Part shown: positions 1 through 12,749 of the stretch, piece after piece
Layout: each line of letters starts with the position of its first letter
Position numbering within the stretch: position 1 is the first letter of the stretch
Source of the DNA: Eonycteris spelaea
Taxonomy: Eukaryota; Chordata; Mammalia; Chiroptera; Pteropodidae
Assembly: GCA_003508835.1 (NCBI GenBank)
Contig: PUFA01000081.1
Span: forward strand, 3,782,001-3,846,000
Length of the DNA stretch: 64,000 bases
Reading direction: 5' to 3'
Program-made: the position numbers and the translations under genes
Notes under the pieces: model-generated
Told to the model about the DNA's origin: nothing
The model's database searches: none
Seen by the model: the letters and a program-made list of their open reading frames with translations, nothing else

Positions 1-1756
1 TTTGAAAATATAAACAAAATTGACAAACCTTTAGCTAGGCTATCCAAAAAAAAAGAGGACACAAATAAATAAATCAAAATGAAAGAGGAGACATTACAAC
101 TGATACTATAGAAAGACAAAGGACCATAAGACATTACTATGAACAATTACTTGCTGACTAATTACCTACCTAAAATAAATGAATAAATTCCTATAAACAT
201 ACAACCTTATCAAGACTGAATCATGAAGAAGCAGAAAATCTGAACAGACCAATTACTAGTAAGGAGATTGAATCAATAATCAAAAAGTCCCCCAAACAAA
301 AGTCCAAAACCAGACGGTTTCACTGGTGACTTCTGATAAATATTTAGAGAAGTAATACCAATCTTTCCCAAACTCTTCCAAAAAAAAATAGAAGAGGAGG
401 AACTTCCACACTTATTTTATAAAGCCAGTATTATTTCTATTCCCAAAACCAGACAAGGGCACTGAGAGAAAATTATAAGCCAACATCCTCATGAATACAG
501 ATGCAAAAAACCCTCAACAAAATATTAGCAAACCTAATTCAACAATACATTAAAAGGTACTTACTCCATAATCAAGTGGAATTTGTTCCAGGAATGTAAG
601 GATATCTCAACATCTGCAAATCAGTCACTGTGTTACACCACTTTAAAAAATTGAAGGATAACATAAAAGACCCCGAATAGCCATGGCAATATTGAGAAAG
701 AAGAATAAAGCTGGAGGTATCACACTGCCTGATATGAACCATACTCAAGGCTGTAATAAAAAACAGCATAAAAATAGATACGTTGCTCTATGGAACAGAA
801 TACAGAACCCAGAAATAAATCCATGTCTACAGGCTCACTTAATATATGACAAAGAAAGAATATACAATGAGGTAAAGGACAGTGCCTTCAATAGGTAGTG
901 TTGGAAAAATTGGCAGATACATGCAAAAAGAAACTGGACCACCTACTTACATCATATACAAAAACAGACTCAAAATTGATTAAAGACTTAAATGTAAGAC
1001 CCAAAAACCACAAAACTTCTAGAAGAGAACAGACAGTCATTCTCTGATATTGCTACTAGTAATTTAATTTTGGATATATTTCCTTGGGCAAAGGAAACAA
1101 AAGAAAAAATAAACAAAGAAGACTATATCAAACTAAAAGTTTTTGAACAGCAAAGGAAACCATGAACAAAACAAAAAGACAACTGACTGAATGGGAGAAA
1201 ATATCACTTATGATACATCCAATAAGGGGTTAATATTCAAAATATATGAAAAATCATATGACTCAACAACTAAAAACAAACAATCCACTTAAAAAATGGG
1301 CAAAAAGACCTGAATAGATATTTTTCCAAAGAGGAAATACAGAAGACCAATAGAAATATGAAAAGATGCTCAAAGTCATCATCAAGAGAAATGCAAATTA
1401 AAATCACAAGGAGATATCACCTTCATACTGTCAGAATGGCTATTATCAATAAATTCAAAAAATAATAAGCGTTGGCAAGGGTGTAAAGAAAAGGGAACCT
1501 TCTTACTCTGTTGGTGGGATTGCAAATTGGTATAGCCACTATGATAAATAGTCTGGAAGTTATTCAAAAAATTAAAAATGGATATACCTTTTTGATCCAA
1601 CAATTGCACTTCTGGGTATTTATCAACGAAAACCAAAACAATAATCTGTAGAGATCTATGCACCCTATGTTCATGGCAGCACAATTCACAATAGCCAAGA
1701 TATGAAAGCAACCTAAATACCCATCAACAGATGATTAGATAAAGAAGTTATGGTTC
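1..1756 (+). mobile_element. L1-A, left part: truncated L1 ORF2 remnant
   Basis: Plus-strand L1 ORF2 sequence that enters the window already inside ORF2, upstream of the reverse transcriptase, and runs to the C-terminal region. Near position 665 the sequence jumps from the early RT region directly to the part following the RT/thumb, so roughly 1 kb, including the catalytic FADD segment, is missing relative to other L1 copies in this window. Many stops and frameshifts make it non-coding. It is interrupted at 1756 by a younger L1 (1757-7861) and resumes at 7862, so it predates that element. Confidence 0.9.
1744..1756 (+). repeat. Left target-site duplication of full-length L1-B
   Basis: The 13-mer gaagttatggttc occurs here and again at 7862-7874, bracketing L1-B exactly. 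Joining the flanks restores a continuous L1-A sequence (…gttatggttc-tatata…), which is what endonuclease-primed L1 insertion predicts. Confidence 0.9.
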
Positions 1757-2538
1757 AAAGCTAACTAAACATGGTGAGTGAGAGATGTCCCCAGATTCCT
1801 CCCCTTGAAACAATAATAAGCTGAACATCTAAAACTGAAAAAAAAACAAAAGCAAAAAAATCTCCCAACTTGCACACCAGCATACCTGAGCATAGGATCT
1901 GCAAATATTAGCTTACCACAGGTCAGAACAGTGGGAGTTGGGTGGACTGGGAGGAACAAAGAAAGCTGTCTCTCATAGCTAAAGCTCCCTGCAGGAGGAG
2001 GGGGTAGAAGAGAAAGTGTGGCAGATTCCCTGAGCGGCCCTGCTGAGAGAGCTGTGAGTTCTATGCAGTGGCAGTGCTCAGGGATCAGGGCAGAAAGTAG
2101 AGAAATGGGGATGACAGAGAAAGCAACAGTTTGATTATTACCAGCCACAGTTTGCTAAACACGAAGCTGAGCCATAGCCCCATCCCCCAACTGAAAGGGC
2201 CCCTCCCCCCATACCCTCTGAGACTGAACACCACAGAGTACCAGGGGAATCTGGGCAAAATGCTATCAAAGCTGTTGCTTACACTGACAAGAACTGAGAC
2301 TGAAGGTAGCAAATGCGATTGATATTTATAAGGAAAAAAAGGTATTTTAAGGCTTTTTATAAAACAGGGACCCAAGAGGCTTAAATGCCACCTGTTGAAA
2401 ACCGGAAGAAAAACACCTTCTCAGCAAAAGATTAAAGAGAACCTTTATATAATAAATCTTTCTGGAAAAAAAGCAAAATAACACATCCATTAATACCTAG
2501 GTGGAGAAACAGTCCATTAAACACCATTAACAACCAAG
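1757..2538 (+). promoter_or_regulatory. L1-B 5' UTR (relic promoter region)
   Basis: This sequence precedes the ORF1 start and is clearly more GC-rich than the rest of L1-B, with a G-rich stretch around 1925-2060 and a C-rich stretch around 2170-2240. In L1s this region carries the internal promoter. An antisense open frame of about 127 codons crosses it but has no recognisable product. Confidence 0.65.
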
Positions 2539-3408
2539 ATGACAAGGCTGCTCAGAAATAAAGAGAAAAATCTCCAGAAAATAAGCTTAAAGACAGAAAT
2601 ATGTGACATAAATGACAGAATTCAGAATTTCAGGAATTAGAAAAAACACCTAGATGAGCATAATGAGTTCTTTAGCAAGGAGATTGAAACCTCAAAAAGA
2701 ACAGAATAGGTCTTCTGGAGATAAAAAAACACACTGCAAAAGTTGAAAAATTAAATATCAAGCTTGGGAAATAAGAGTCAACCAAATGGAGAAAAAGATC
2801 AGTGATAGCCAAAGACAGAAATTCAGAAATAAATCAGAAGGAATAAGAGAGAAACCAAAGAATAAAAAATAATGAAAGAGAAATACAAGAATTAGCTCAG
2901 GAGAGGAAACATAAGAATAATGGGCATTCTTGAAAGAGAGGAAAAGGAATAGGGACTAGAAATCATTTTCAGACAAATAGTTGATGAGAATTTGTCAAAT
3001 CTAAGGAATGAGTTGGAGCTTGGAATTCAAGAAGTCAACAGAACACCAAATTAATTCGCCCAAAAAGGCCTTCACCAAGACACATTGTATCAAAATTATC
3101 AAAAATCAACAAGAAAGAAAGAATTCTTAGGGCAGCCAGGGAAAAGAAGAAAGTAATCGATAAAGGAAAACCTATTAATCGTCAGACTTCTCAGCGCAAT
3201 CCTTACAAGACAGAAAGGAGTGAATCAAAATATTCAAACTATTGAATGAAAAGAACTATAAGCCAAGAATAATGTATCCAGCAAAGCTCTCCTTAGATAT
3301 GAAGAGAAATAAAGACCTTTCAAGACATACAAAAATTGAGAGAATTCTCCACTATAAGGCCTACATTACAGGAAATACTGAAAGGGGTCAGCTCGCCTAA
3401 AACAAAAT
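2539..3408 (+). pseudogene. L1-B ORF1 remnant (RNA-binding chaperone), broken
   Basis: ORF1 of L1 encodes the coiled-coil, RNA-binding protein that coats L1 RNA. The assigned start, MTRLLRNKEKNLQ…, resembles L1 ORF1 N-termini. After about 30 codons the frame meets a stop, and stops and frame changes recur through the Lys/Glu-rich part that would form the coiled coil (about 2560-2900). The C-terminal RNA-binding part is recognisable at about 3060-3400 (text around 'pkayIv…kgLLRAarekk' type coding, ending near SPKTK). No full-length protein is possible. Confidence 0.75.
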
Positions 3409-3859
3409 GACAAAAAACAAAACAAAAACAAACCATAAATTAGGATTAAGGTGACTAGCAGGCAATAGAAGCAGAGGAATGCAATTCTTATTAATAATAG
3501 GGCATTATAAACTTAAACAGTAAGAAAGGATTTGCTATTGCAAGACAGTAATGAACGTTCAGCAAACATAGGAACAAATTGGGACAATAACAGAAAAAGG
3601 GAGGATTCAAAGATCCAAATTCACAAAGGGGAATGGAGAAAAGGCACATGCAGAAGAAAAGGGATTACTATATTTATATAATTATCCTCTACATATTCGT
3701 AATGGTATCCGCACGCCAAAGGTTCAGAGCTGGAAGTATATAACATAAAACAAGAAGAATCAGAGGAAAATCCACAAAACACAACCAAAATAAAAAACTA
3801 CACACATGAAGGACAAGGAAGCAATGGAAATACGAGCTACCAGAAGAAGGCAAAAGATA

Positions 3860-6800
3860 AAATGGCTATAGAAAACCTCATATTTCAATAATCACCCTAA
3901 TGTAAATAGACTGAACTTACCCATAAAAAGGCACAGAATTACAGAATGGATAAAAACAAAACAAAACCCCTCAAAACAAACAAACAAAACAAAAAAAACC
4001 ATACCATATGCTGCCTCCAGGACACATCTCAGCTCCAGGACAAATATAGACTCACAGTGAAAGGGTGGAAATAATATTTCAAGCAAATGACATTCAGAGG
4101 AAAGCGGGAGTAGCGTTACTAATTATCAAACAAAATAGACTTCAAAATAAAAAAGGTAAAGAAAGTACTGAGGGACATTTTCATAATGATGAGGAAAATC
4201 ATGCACCAAGAAGCCCGATATATATAAAGAAATTACTAATGTAACTAAAGGGAGAAAAGACCAAAACACTAATCGTATAGGGACCTAAATACCCACTGTC
4301 AGATAATGGACAGAATCATCCAAACAGAAAATCAATAAGAAAATAATGTCCTTAATTGACATATTAGTCCAACTGGACATAATTGACATTTACAGAGCCT
4401 TCGATCCAAAAAACAGCTGCTTATACATTCTTCTCTAGTGCACATGGAACATTCTCAAATTGACCACATACTGGACACAGAGATAGCCTCAACAAATAAA
4501 GGGTTGAAATCATACCAACCATATTCTCTGATCAATGCTTTGAACTAGAGATCAGCTGTAAAAAGAAATCAGGAAGAACCACAAATACATGGAGGTTAAA
4601 CAACATGCTATGAAGAATGACTGGGTCAGAGAATAAATAAAAAGAGAATTCAAAAGATACATAGAACAAATGATAATGACAGTACAACATATCAAAAGTT
4701 TGGGCTGGCAAAAGCAGTCATAAGAGAAAAGTTCATATCATTACAGGCCTACCTCCAAACAAAGAACAAGCCAAATAAACAATCTAACACTTCATCTTAA
4801 AAACTAGAAAAGGAAGAACAAATGAAGCCTAAAGTCAGCAGAAGGAAAGAAATAATCAAAATTGAGCAGAAATAAATGAAATTGAAAACAAAAAAAGAAA
4901 AAATAAATGCAACAGAAAGCTGGTTCTTTGAGAAGGTTAATAAAATTGACAAATCCTGGCTAGACTCACTAAAGAAAAAAGAGAAAGGACACAAATAAAA
5001 TAAATCAAGGATGAAATGGGATATTATGACAGACACCACAGAAATACAAAGGATTATACAAGAATATTATGAAAAAGTATATAACACAAATTTAATGACC
5101 TAGAAGAAATGGACCAGTACTTGAAAAGAAGGATACAACCTTCCTAGACTGAATAAAGAAGAACTGGAAATTTAAATAGACTGATCAGCAGTGTGGAAAT
5201 TGAAACAATCATCAAAAAACCTATCAAGAAGTAAAAGCCCAGGACCAAATGGCTTCACCAGTGAATTCTATCAAACATTCAAAGAAGATTTAATACTTAT
5301 TCTTCTCAAATTCTTCCAAAAAATCAAAGAGGAGGCAACATTTCTCAACTCATTTTATGGGGCCAGTATTACCCTTGATACCAAAACCTGGTAAAAAGAT
5401 CACAAAAAAAGAAAACTGCAGACCAATATCTCTCATGAACACAGAGGCAAAAATTCCTAAATACTAGTGAACCAAATACAGCAATGTATTATAAATATTA
5501 TACACCATGATCAAGGGGCACAGGGATGGTTCAACATATGCAAATCAGTTAATGTGTTATACCACATAAACAAATTAAAAAATAAGAATCATATGATCAT
5601 ATCAATACAAACAAAGCCTTTGACAAGACACAGTACCCATTTATGACCAAAATACTTAACAAAATCAATATAGAAAGTACCTTAACATAATAAAGGCTAT
5701 ATATGACAAACCCTCAAGCCAACATTATGCTTAATGGTTAAAACTAAAAAACCTTCCCTTTAACATCAGGAACAAGGCAAGGCTGTCCACTATCACCATT
5801 GTTGTTCAATATAACATTGCGAGGTCGTCGTGATTGCAGTCAGACAAGAGAAAGATGTAAAAGGCATCCACATAGGAAATGAAAAAGTCAGACAGTCACT
5901 ATTTGCAGATGACATGATTCTATATAGAAAATCTTCAAGACTCCTCAAGAACACTACAGAAACAATAAGCAAATACAGTAAAGACTCTGGATACAAAATC
6001 AATGTTCAAAAATCTATAGTGTTCCTATACTCTAAAAATAAAGTGTCAGAAAAAGAAGTGAAATAAATAATTCTTTTGCAATTGCAACAAAAAGAATAAA
6101 ATACCTAGGAATATAATCTAACAAAACATGTGAAAGACCTATATGATGAAAACTATTAGAACCTATTAAAAGAAATCAAAGAAGATACAAAGAAATGGAA
6201 AGATATTCCATGTTCTTGATTGGAAGAAGCAACATATTTAAAATGACCTTATTACCTAAGGCATTATACAGATTTAATGCAATCCCCATCGATATCCCAT
6301 TGGAATTTTTTAAAGAAACTAGAACAAAAAGTCATCAGATTTGTATGGGAGCACAAAAGATCCTGTATTGCCAAAAGCCATCCTGAGAAAAAAAGAACAA
6401 GCCTGGAGGCATCACTCTGCCCGACTTCAATTATACTACAAAGTGACAGTAATCAAAACAGCATGGTATTGGCAGAAAACAGACACAGAACCAGTGGAAA
6501 GAATGAGAGTCCAGAAGTAACCCATATTTATGTGGCATAATTTTTGACAAAAAGCCAAAAATACAGTGGAGAAAGGAAAGCCTCTTCAATAAATGGTGCT
6601 GGGAAAACTGGAAGCCACCTGCAAAAGAATGAAACTAGACTGTTGTCTATCACCACACACCAAAATTAACTCAAAATGGATTAAGACCTGAATATAAGAC
6701 CTGAAACAATAAAATGCATAGAAGAAAACAAGGAACTAAACTCAAGGACCTTGGACTTAAAGAGGATTTTATGAATTTGACCTCAAAGGCAAGAAGTAAA

Positions 6801-7495
6801 AGCAAAAATAAATGAATGGGTACATCAAACTAAAAAGCTTTTGCGCAGCAAAAGAAACCATCAACAAGGTAAAGAGACAACCATCTGAATGAGAAAAAGA
6901 TATTTGCAACAACACCTCATATAAGCACCTAATATCCAAAATATACAGAGAACTTATACAAATAGCAACAAAAAAAAACAATCCAATTAAAAAATGGGCA
7001 TAGGATCTGAACAGACACTTCTCCCAGAAGATATACAAATGGCTATCAAACATATGAAAAGATGCTGACAATCACTAGACATTAGAGAAAATGCAAATCA
7101 AACCACAATGAGATACCATCTCACAACTGTTAGAACAGCAATTATCAATTGGTCTAGTAATAGCAAGTGTTGGAGAGGATGCGGAGAAAAACGAAACCCT
7201 CATACATTGCTGGTGGGACTGAAAATTGGTATAATCACTATAGAAAACAGTATGGAGTTTCCTTAAAAAAAAAAATTTGATCTATCATATGAATCCAGCA
7301 ATTCTTCTCCTAGGTATTTACCCCCAAAACTTGAAAACCCATATCCGAAACAATGTTTGTACACTGATGTTCACAGCAGCATTATTCACAGTGGCCAGGA
7401 TGTGGAATGAACTGAAGTGTCCTACAACAGATGACTGGATCAAAAGCTGTGGTACATATATCCAATGGAGTATTATTTAGCCATAAGAAGAGATG
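3860..7495 (+). pseudogene. L1-B ORF2 remnant (endonuclease/reverse transcriptase), broken
   Basis: ORF2 supplies the AP-type endonuclease, reverse transcriptase and a C-terminal domain for target-primed reverse transcription. The endonuclease start is visible near 3885-3950. RT motif pieces are clear: [15 protein letters not shown] encoded at about 5236-5280, and the catalytic FADDM at 5902-5916 within an open stretch of 78 codons (5830-6066). The C-terminal region (about 6200-7495) is present but split among frames. Stops interrupt the endonuclease within the first dozen codons. Catalytic Asp codons survive in the RT core, but the reading frame does not, so the gene is dead. Confidence 0.85.
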
Positions 7496-7861
7496 AAATA
7501 CTGCCATTTGTGACAACATGGATAGACCTCAAGATAATCATGCTGAGTGAAATGCAACCTTCAGAAAAAGTTGTAAACCACATGATATCACTTATATGTG
7601 CACTATAAACTAAAAGCAACAAACAGGACAAATAAACAGAGACTCATGGACATGGACAATAGAGTAGTGGTTACTAAGAGGGTGGTGGGGAAAGGGGTGG
7701 TAGATGGGGTAAGAAAGGTCAAATATGTGGTGATAGAAAGAAAATCTATATATTACATAAGTGTAAATATATATATGTCTTACTGTTGAATTGTACACCT
7801 GAAACTTACTGGATTGCGTTAACCAATGTCACCATAATTTTAAAAAATAAATAAGAAAATG

Positions 7862-7874
7862 GAAGTTATGGTTC
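7862..7874 (+). repeat. Right target-site duplication of L1-B
   Basis: Perfect second copy of the 13-mer at 1744-1756. It directly follows the A-rich tail of L1-B and is itself L1-A sequence. Confidence 0.9.
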
Positions 7875-8205
7875 TATATAAAAATAGAAAATTACCCAGC
7901 CATTAAAAAAAATGAAATCCTATTATTTTAATGATATGGATTACCTAGAGGGTATTATGCTGAGTGAAATAAATCAGAGAAAGATTAATACTGGATGATT
8001 TAACTTGTATGCGGAATTTGTGACACAAAAAGAACTAATCAAAAACAGACTCACGACATAGAGGACAAACTGGTGATGCCACGGAGTTGGGGGCTGGACA
8101 ATGGGGTGAAGGGTTAAAGAAGTACAAATTAGTAGTTGATAGATGATCCCGGGGTGGGGAGCATGGCATATGGAATGCAGTCAGCATTAATTTAATGGCT
8201 AGGTA
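7862..8205 (+). mobile_element. L1-A, right part (3' region)
   Basis: Resumes L1-A immediately after L1-B with the '…acccagccattaaaaaa…' segment of the ORF2 end and the following 3' UTR, reaching the 'gggaatatag'-like segment before fading near 8205. The last part of the L1 3' end appears to be missing, and another L1 fragment begins at once. Confidence 0.85.
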
Positions 8206-8215
8206 TAGAGCCAGA

Positions 8216-10475
8216 GGAGAGAAAGAGCAATCTCAATGAAGCGGGTATAGAAGAAATATACCTCAAAATAATAAAGACCAGGTATGACAAGCCCACAGCT
8301 AACCACATGCTCAACAGTGAATAGCTAAAAATTTTTCTTCTAAGATCACGAAAAAGGCAATAAAGTGCATTATTCTACTTTTATTCAACATTAGGGCAAT
8401 TAGGGAATAAAAAAAGAAATAAATCCATCCAAATTGGAAAGGAGAAGTAAAACCGTCACTATTTGCAGATAACATAATATTACATATAGATAATCCTAAA
8501 AGTTCCCAAACCAAAAAACTGTTAAAATCTAATAAATGAATCCAGTAAAGTTGAGATATAAAATTAATATAAAAAATCTGTTGAATTTCTATACACTAAT
8601 AACAAACTATTAGAAATAGATATTAAGAAAACAATCCCATCTATAATTGCACCGGCAAAAAAAAATAACAATACCCAGGGATAAAATTTAACTAAGTACA
8701 TGAAACACCTGCATATTGAAAATTACAAAATATTAATAAAATTGAAAAGGGCACAAATATAATAAGATAATCTGTGCTTATAGGTAAAAGAATATTGTTA
8801 AAATGTCCATGTTACCCAGACATATACAGATTTAATGAATTCCTATCAAAATTCCAATGGCATTTTTCACAGAAGCAGAACAATCCCAAAATTTGTATGG
8901 AATCACTAAAGACCCTGAATAGCCAAAGCAATTTTGGAGGAAAAAATGAACAAACCTGGAGGCATCATGCTCTCTGATTGAATATATGCTACAAAGCTAC
9001 AGTAATCAAAACCAGTAGGGTATTGACATAAAAACAGACATACAGATCAATGGAATAGAATAGAAACCAGAAATAAACCCTCATATATACAGCCAATGAA
9101 TTTATGACAAAATGAGTAGAAATATACATTGGAAAAAAGAGAGTGTCTTCGTTAAATAGCATTGAGAAAACTGGACCCCCAGATGCAAAAGAAACAAATA
9201 AAAGGAGCTGTACCACTATCTTTACACAAAAATTATCTCCAAATGAATTAAGACTTGAACTTGAGACCTGAAACTATAAACACTCCTAGAAAGGAAACAG
9301 GCAATAAGCCTCCCTTGACATTGGTGTTGGCAATATTTTTTGGGGGGGGGGTAACAAAAGCAAAAATAAGCAAGCGAGACTACATCAAATAGCTTCTGCA
9401 CAGCAAAGGAAGCCACAAATGAAGAGGCAACCGAGTAAATGGGAGAAAATATTTGCAATTCATGTTATTTGATAAGGTGTTATTTTCAAGAAGATATAAA
9501 GAACTTACAACTCAATGGTAAAAAGCCCCAAATAATTGAAAATGGGCAGAAGATGTGAATACACCTTTTCAAATAGACACATACAGATAGCTAATAGGTA
9601 CATGAGAAGATGCTCAACATTATTATCACAGAAATAATCAAAATTACAATGAAGAATGACCTCACACCTGTTATAATGGATATATATATTTTTAAAAAAA
9701 GACAAGAAATAACAAGTGTTTGTGAGACTATGGAGAAAAGGAAACTCTGTGCACTGTTGGTGGGAATGTAAACTGGTGAATCCTCTATGAAAACCAGTAT
9801 GAAGGCTCCCCCAAAATCAAAAATAGAACTAGCATATGATCCAACAATTCCACTTTGGGTATTTATTCAAAGAAAATAAAAACTCTAACTTGAAAAGATA
9901 TATGCACCTCCATGTTTATTGCAGCATTATTTATGATAGCCAATTTATGAAAACAACCTACATGTCTACTGAAGGATGAATAAATAGGTATATGTGGAGT
10001 AAATGGAAATATTATTTTCCACAAAGAAGATAATCTAACCATTTGTGACAATATGAATGGACCTCCAGGGCATTATGATAAGTGAAATAAGTCAGAGAAA
10101 AAAATAAATACTACATGAATTTATATGTGGACTTAAAAAAAACAAACTCATAGATATACAAAACATATTGGTGGTTGCCGGTGTTGCCAGTGGTTGAGTT
10201 GGGGAGTGGCTGAAAATAAAGTGGTCAAAAAGTCCAAACTTTCAGTTATAAAATAAGTCATGAGCTATAATATACAGCGTTAATAACACCACTTCTTCGA
10301 AAGTTGCTGAGAATGTATCTTAAAGGTTTTCAGCACAAGAAAAAAACTGTAACTATGTATGGTGATGGATGTTAACTGGACTTCTTATGGTGCATATTTT
10401 GCAATATATACAAATATCCAATTATTATGTTGTATATTGAAATTGCATGTTTATATATAAATTCTACCTCAATCT
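8216..10475 (+). mobile_element. L1-C: 5'-truncated L1 (ORF2 RT to 3' end)
   Basis: Begins in the middle of ORF2, upstream of the RT catalytic site (a FADN-like version, ctatttgcagataacat, at about 8459), and continues through the ORF2 C-terminus and 3' UTR to about 10475. The 3' terminus (gcaatatatacaaatatcc… followed by tacctcaat) differs from that of L1-B and resembles an older mammalian L1 subfamily. It is heavily mutated. No target-site duplication was identified. Confidence 0.85.
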
Positions 10476-11095
10476 ACTGCAATCTAATGTTTGATTTTCA
10501 GTAATAAATGAAGTGAGTTTCAGTGTTTGAATGTGAGGAATGCTGAGATCTTCAGTGGCTTACACTGAATGAAACAAAGCTTGCATTAAAAATCTAGAAA
10601 TCAATCTGGAGATACGGAATAAAATGTCCAGGGCATGGTATCTACCTAAGACTATTGGAGTGAAAAAAAGTGCACTATTTCTTATTCTAGTCGAAGCTCT
10701 GACAATGCTATTGGCTTTGAGGCTATTAACTTTTCAGGAGCAATGGAACACCCATTTATCACTAGCATTCTGTGTTTATTCTTCATGACTAATTGAAATG
10801 TGCTGTGCTAGGAAAACTATCATTTTATCCCAATAAAGCATTTGTAGTTTGCTCAATACAGTTTTTAAAGCTCAATTTTAAATAGTGTACAGTGGATATT
10901 TCTAAAATTTCCTTGTTGGATTATTTCTAACTATATTTAGAAATAAACTCTTTTTTTTTTTCTGGGTGAGGAACTACATAAGAATTGCTTAAGTAAAACA
11001 GGCGTTAAGCCCTAAACTTAGTCTATTATTTATTTTAATCTGGTGGCACAAAAGAAATAAAACAGTAGTGATAATAAAATATTGTCTTCTACAAG
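10476..11095. other. Unique intergenic sequence
   Basis: AT-rich sequence in which I recognise no repeat, exon or RNA gene. A short T-tract lies at about 10951-10961. Confidence 0.5.
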
Positions 11096-11320
11096 GTATG
11101 TGGCAGTCAAATTCATGGGCTTTGCAGCTAGTCAGCCACAGGTCAAATTCCAGATATACCATATCCTCATTATATGACATTCAGAAATTTAATCTTCTGA
11201 GCATCAGTTTCCACCTATGTGAACTGGGTTTTAAACAAAGGCATTCATGTTAAGCAGAGAAATCAATGTTGAGCATATAAGTGTGTTGACAATTGTTAGC
11301 TACTGTTATTTAGGGTCACT
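11096..11320 (+). mobile_element. MIR SINE, plus strand
   Basis: Shows the MIR order: 'gggctttgcagc.agtcagcc', then 'ggtcaaattcc', then a core similar to 'ctgagcatcagtttcc-cctatgtgaa', and an end similar to 'ttgttagctactgttatt'. MIRs are ancient tRNA-derived SINEs shared across mammals. Strongly diverged, with no duplication visible. Confidence 0.8.
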
Positions 11321-12745
11321 GAATAAGTATACGCAAGATGTGTGGTTTTAATCTGCATGATAAAGTTTTCTGCTTTTTCTCAACATGGTTATTTTCTTAC
11401 TTTACTACCCTTTCCCCTGTTCCATGTTTTTGTGGTGGGATTGCCAATCAAGTTACCGCTTCTTCTTCAGCTAGCTAAGAGGTAAATGCCTGACTCACAC
11501 AAATTCACTTCCAACCTTCCTACAAGGAATTCAATCTTAAGAAGAGAAAATGTTTGGGGAAAAACATTTTAAGATAATCCTTGAAAAACTTGTCCATAAT
11601 TCCTCATACCTTACTCCTTGATAATGGCTGTATCTTTACCCTTTCTTAGATTTAACATATTCATTTGCATATTGAGAAAACTGTTTTTTGATGCTTATAA
11701 CCAAAGGACCTCAATGATGTATCAATATTAATGTTTTGATGTATATTAATTGTATACTCAGCAGTTTTTATAAATTTTAGATTTCCATGTGTTTTCTTCC
11801 TACTCTTTCATTTAATATTATAAATTTATTCTAATAATATTAAATATTTTGCAAGCATCATTTAATGGCTAGAGTTCTACTGCAGTTTTACTTATTTCCC
11901 TATATCAGACATTTAAGATGTTAGCAGTTTTTTGCTATTTAAATAAAGTACAGGTGTGTTTGATGGCAAATTTCAGCACTACATGAACCTAGCCAACTAT
12001 GAATCTTCTGTGTGAAACACAAACCCATTCAGACCAGAGTGAGTCCCTCATCCGCACACCAAACAGTGGCCCATGCCCTGAACCTCACAGCCTTTCTCAT
12101 ACCCTCTTCAACTTACCCCAGTAAGCTACCAAACACATTTTCCAATTATTTGGGGTCTATCTCAACATTATAGACAGATACTTACAAATGTTCTTACAAT
12201 GAATAGAATATATACCTTTCAATAGATGAGTATTGAATGCTGAAATGTCCTAATACCTATTGAAAATAATCTTAATTAAAAAAAAAAAAAAACTTATTCT
12301 AAACATAGGCCATCACAAGAAAGTAGTTCATGTGGTGCCTTTTAGTTGTACCAATTCTGACTTTATGCCTAAAACTGGCTTTGCACCATGGATTTCAGAA
12401 GAGAATAACATAAGTTGAGAGAGTCAGTCTGATGAAAAAGTTGTACTGAGGCATATTTAAGGACAACGGTGGTCTCAAACAAAAGCAATCTTGTAATCAT
12501 TCTACATAGATCTATGGCCATGTCTTTTTTATGCTTCAGAATTATGATATTTTTATGCTTAGGAAACCTCAGGTCTTTTTAAAATCTGAGCCCAGAGAGA
12601 TGAGTTCCTAAAAAATTTATAGACTTTTAAGTTTTGAAGTATCTTACTATGCATATGAAATCACAGAAACTTATCAGAGTTAACATAATCACCGTTTTTG
12701 GAAAAGACACAGTGCATGTTTTTTTATGTTCAGTAAGAGAAAGTG
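11321..12745. other. Unique AT-rich intergenic sequence
   Basis: No gene or confident repeat seen. A 15-base A-run is present at about 12278-12292. A somewhat GC-richer patch at about 12000-12120 has no usable open frame. Confidence 0.45.
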
Positions 12746-12749
12746 ATTT

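Larger units (their letters stand above)
1757..7861 (+). mobile_element. L1-B: full-length, degraded LINE-1 nested in L1-A
   Basis: A complete L1 layout: a GC-richer 5' UTR (about 1757-2538), an ORF1 remnant (from an ATG at 2539 to about 3408), an inter-ORF linker, an ORF2 remnant (about 3860-7495) and a 3' UTR ending in an A-rich tail near 7850. It is flanked by a perfect 13-bp target-site duplication. About 6.1 kb is the usual mammalian full length. Both ORFs are riddled with stops and frameshifts; the longest in-frame ORF2 pieces are about 60-90 codons, so the element cannot make its proteins. The same 3'-end signature (ttaaccaatgtcacca…) recurs in L1-H (44802-45263) and, on the other strand, near 20500, marking one subfamily. 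The 5' UTR would once have held a Pol II promoter; I cannot place its elements. Confidence 0.92.

Noticed and set aside
1765..2375. Antisense frames of 127 and 96 codons
   Set aside because: They lie antisense to the L1-B 5' UTR, share no recognisable domain, and are explained by its higher GC content.
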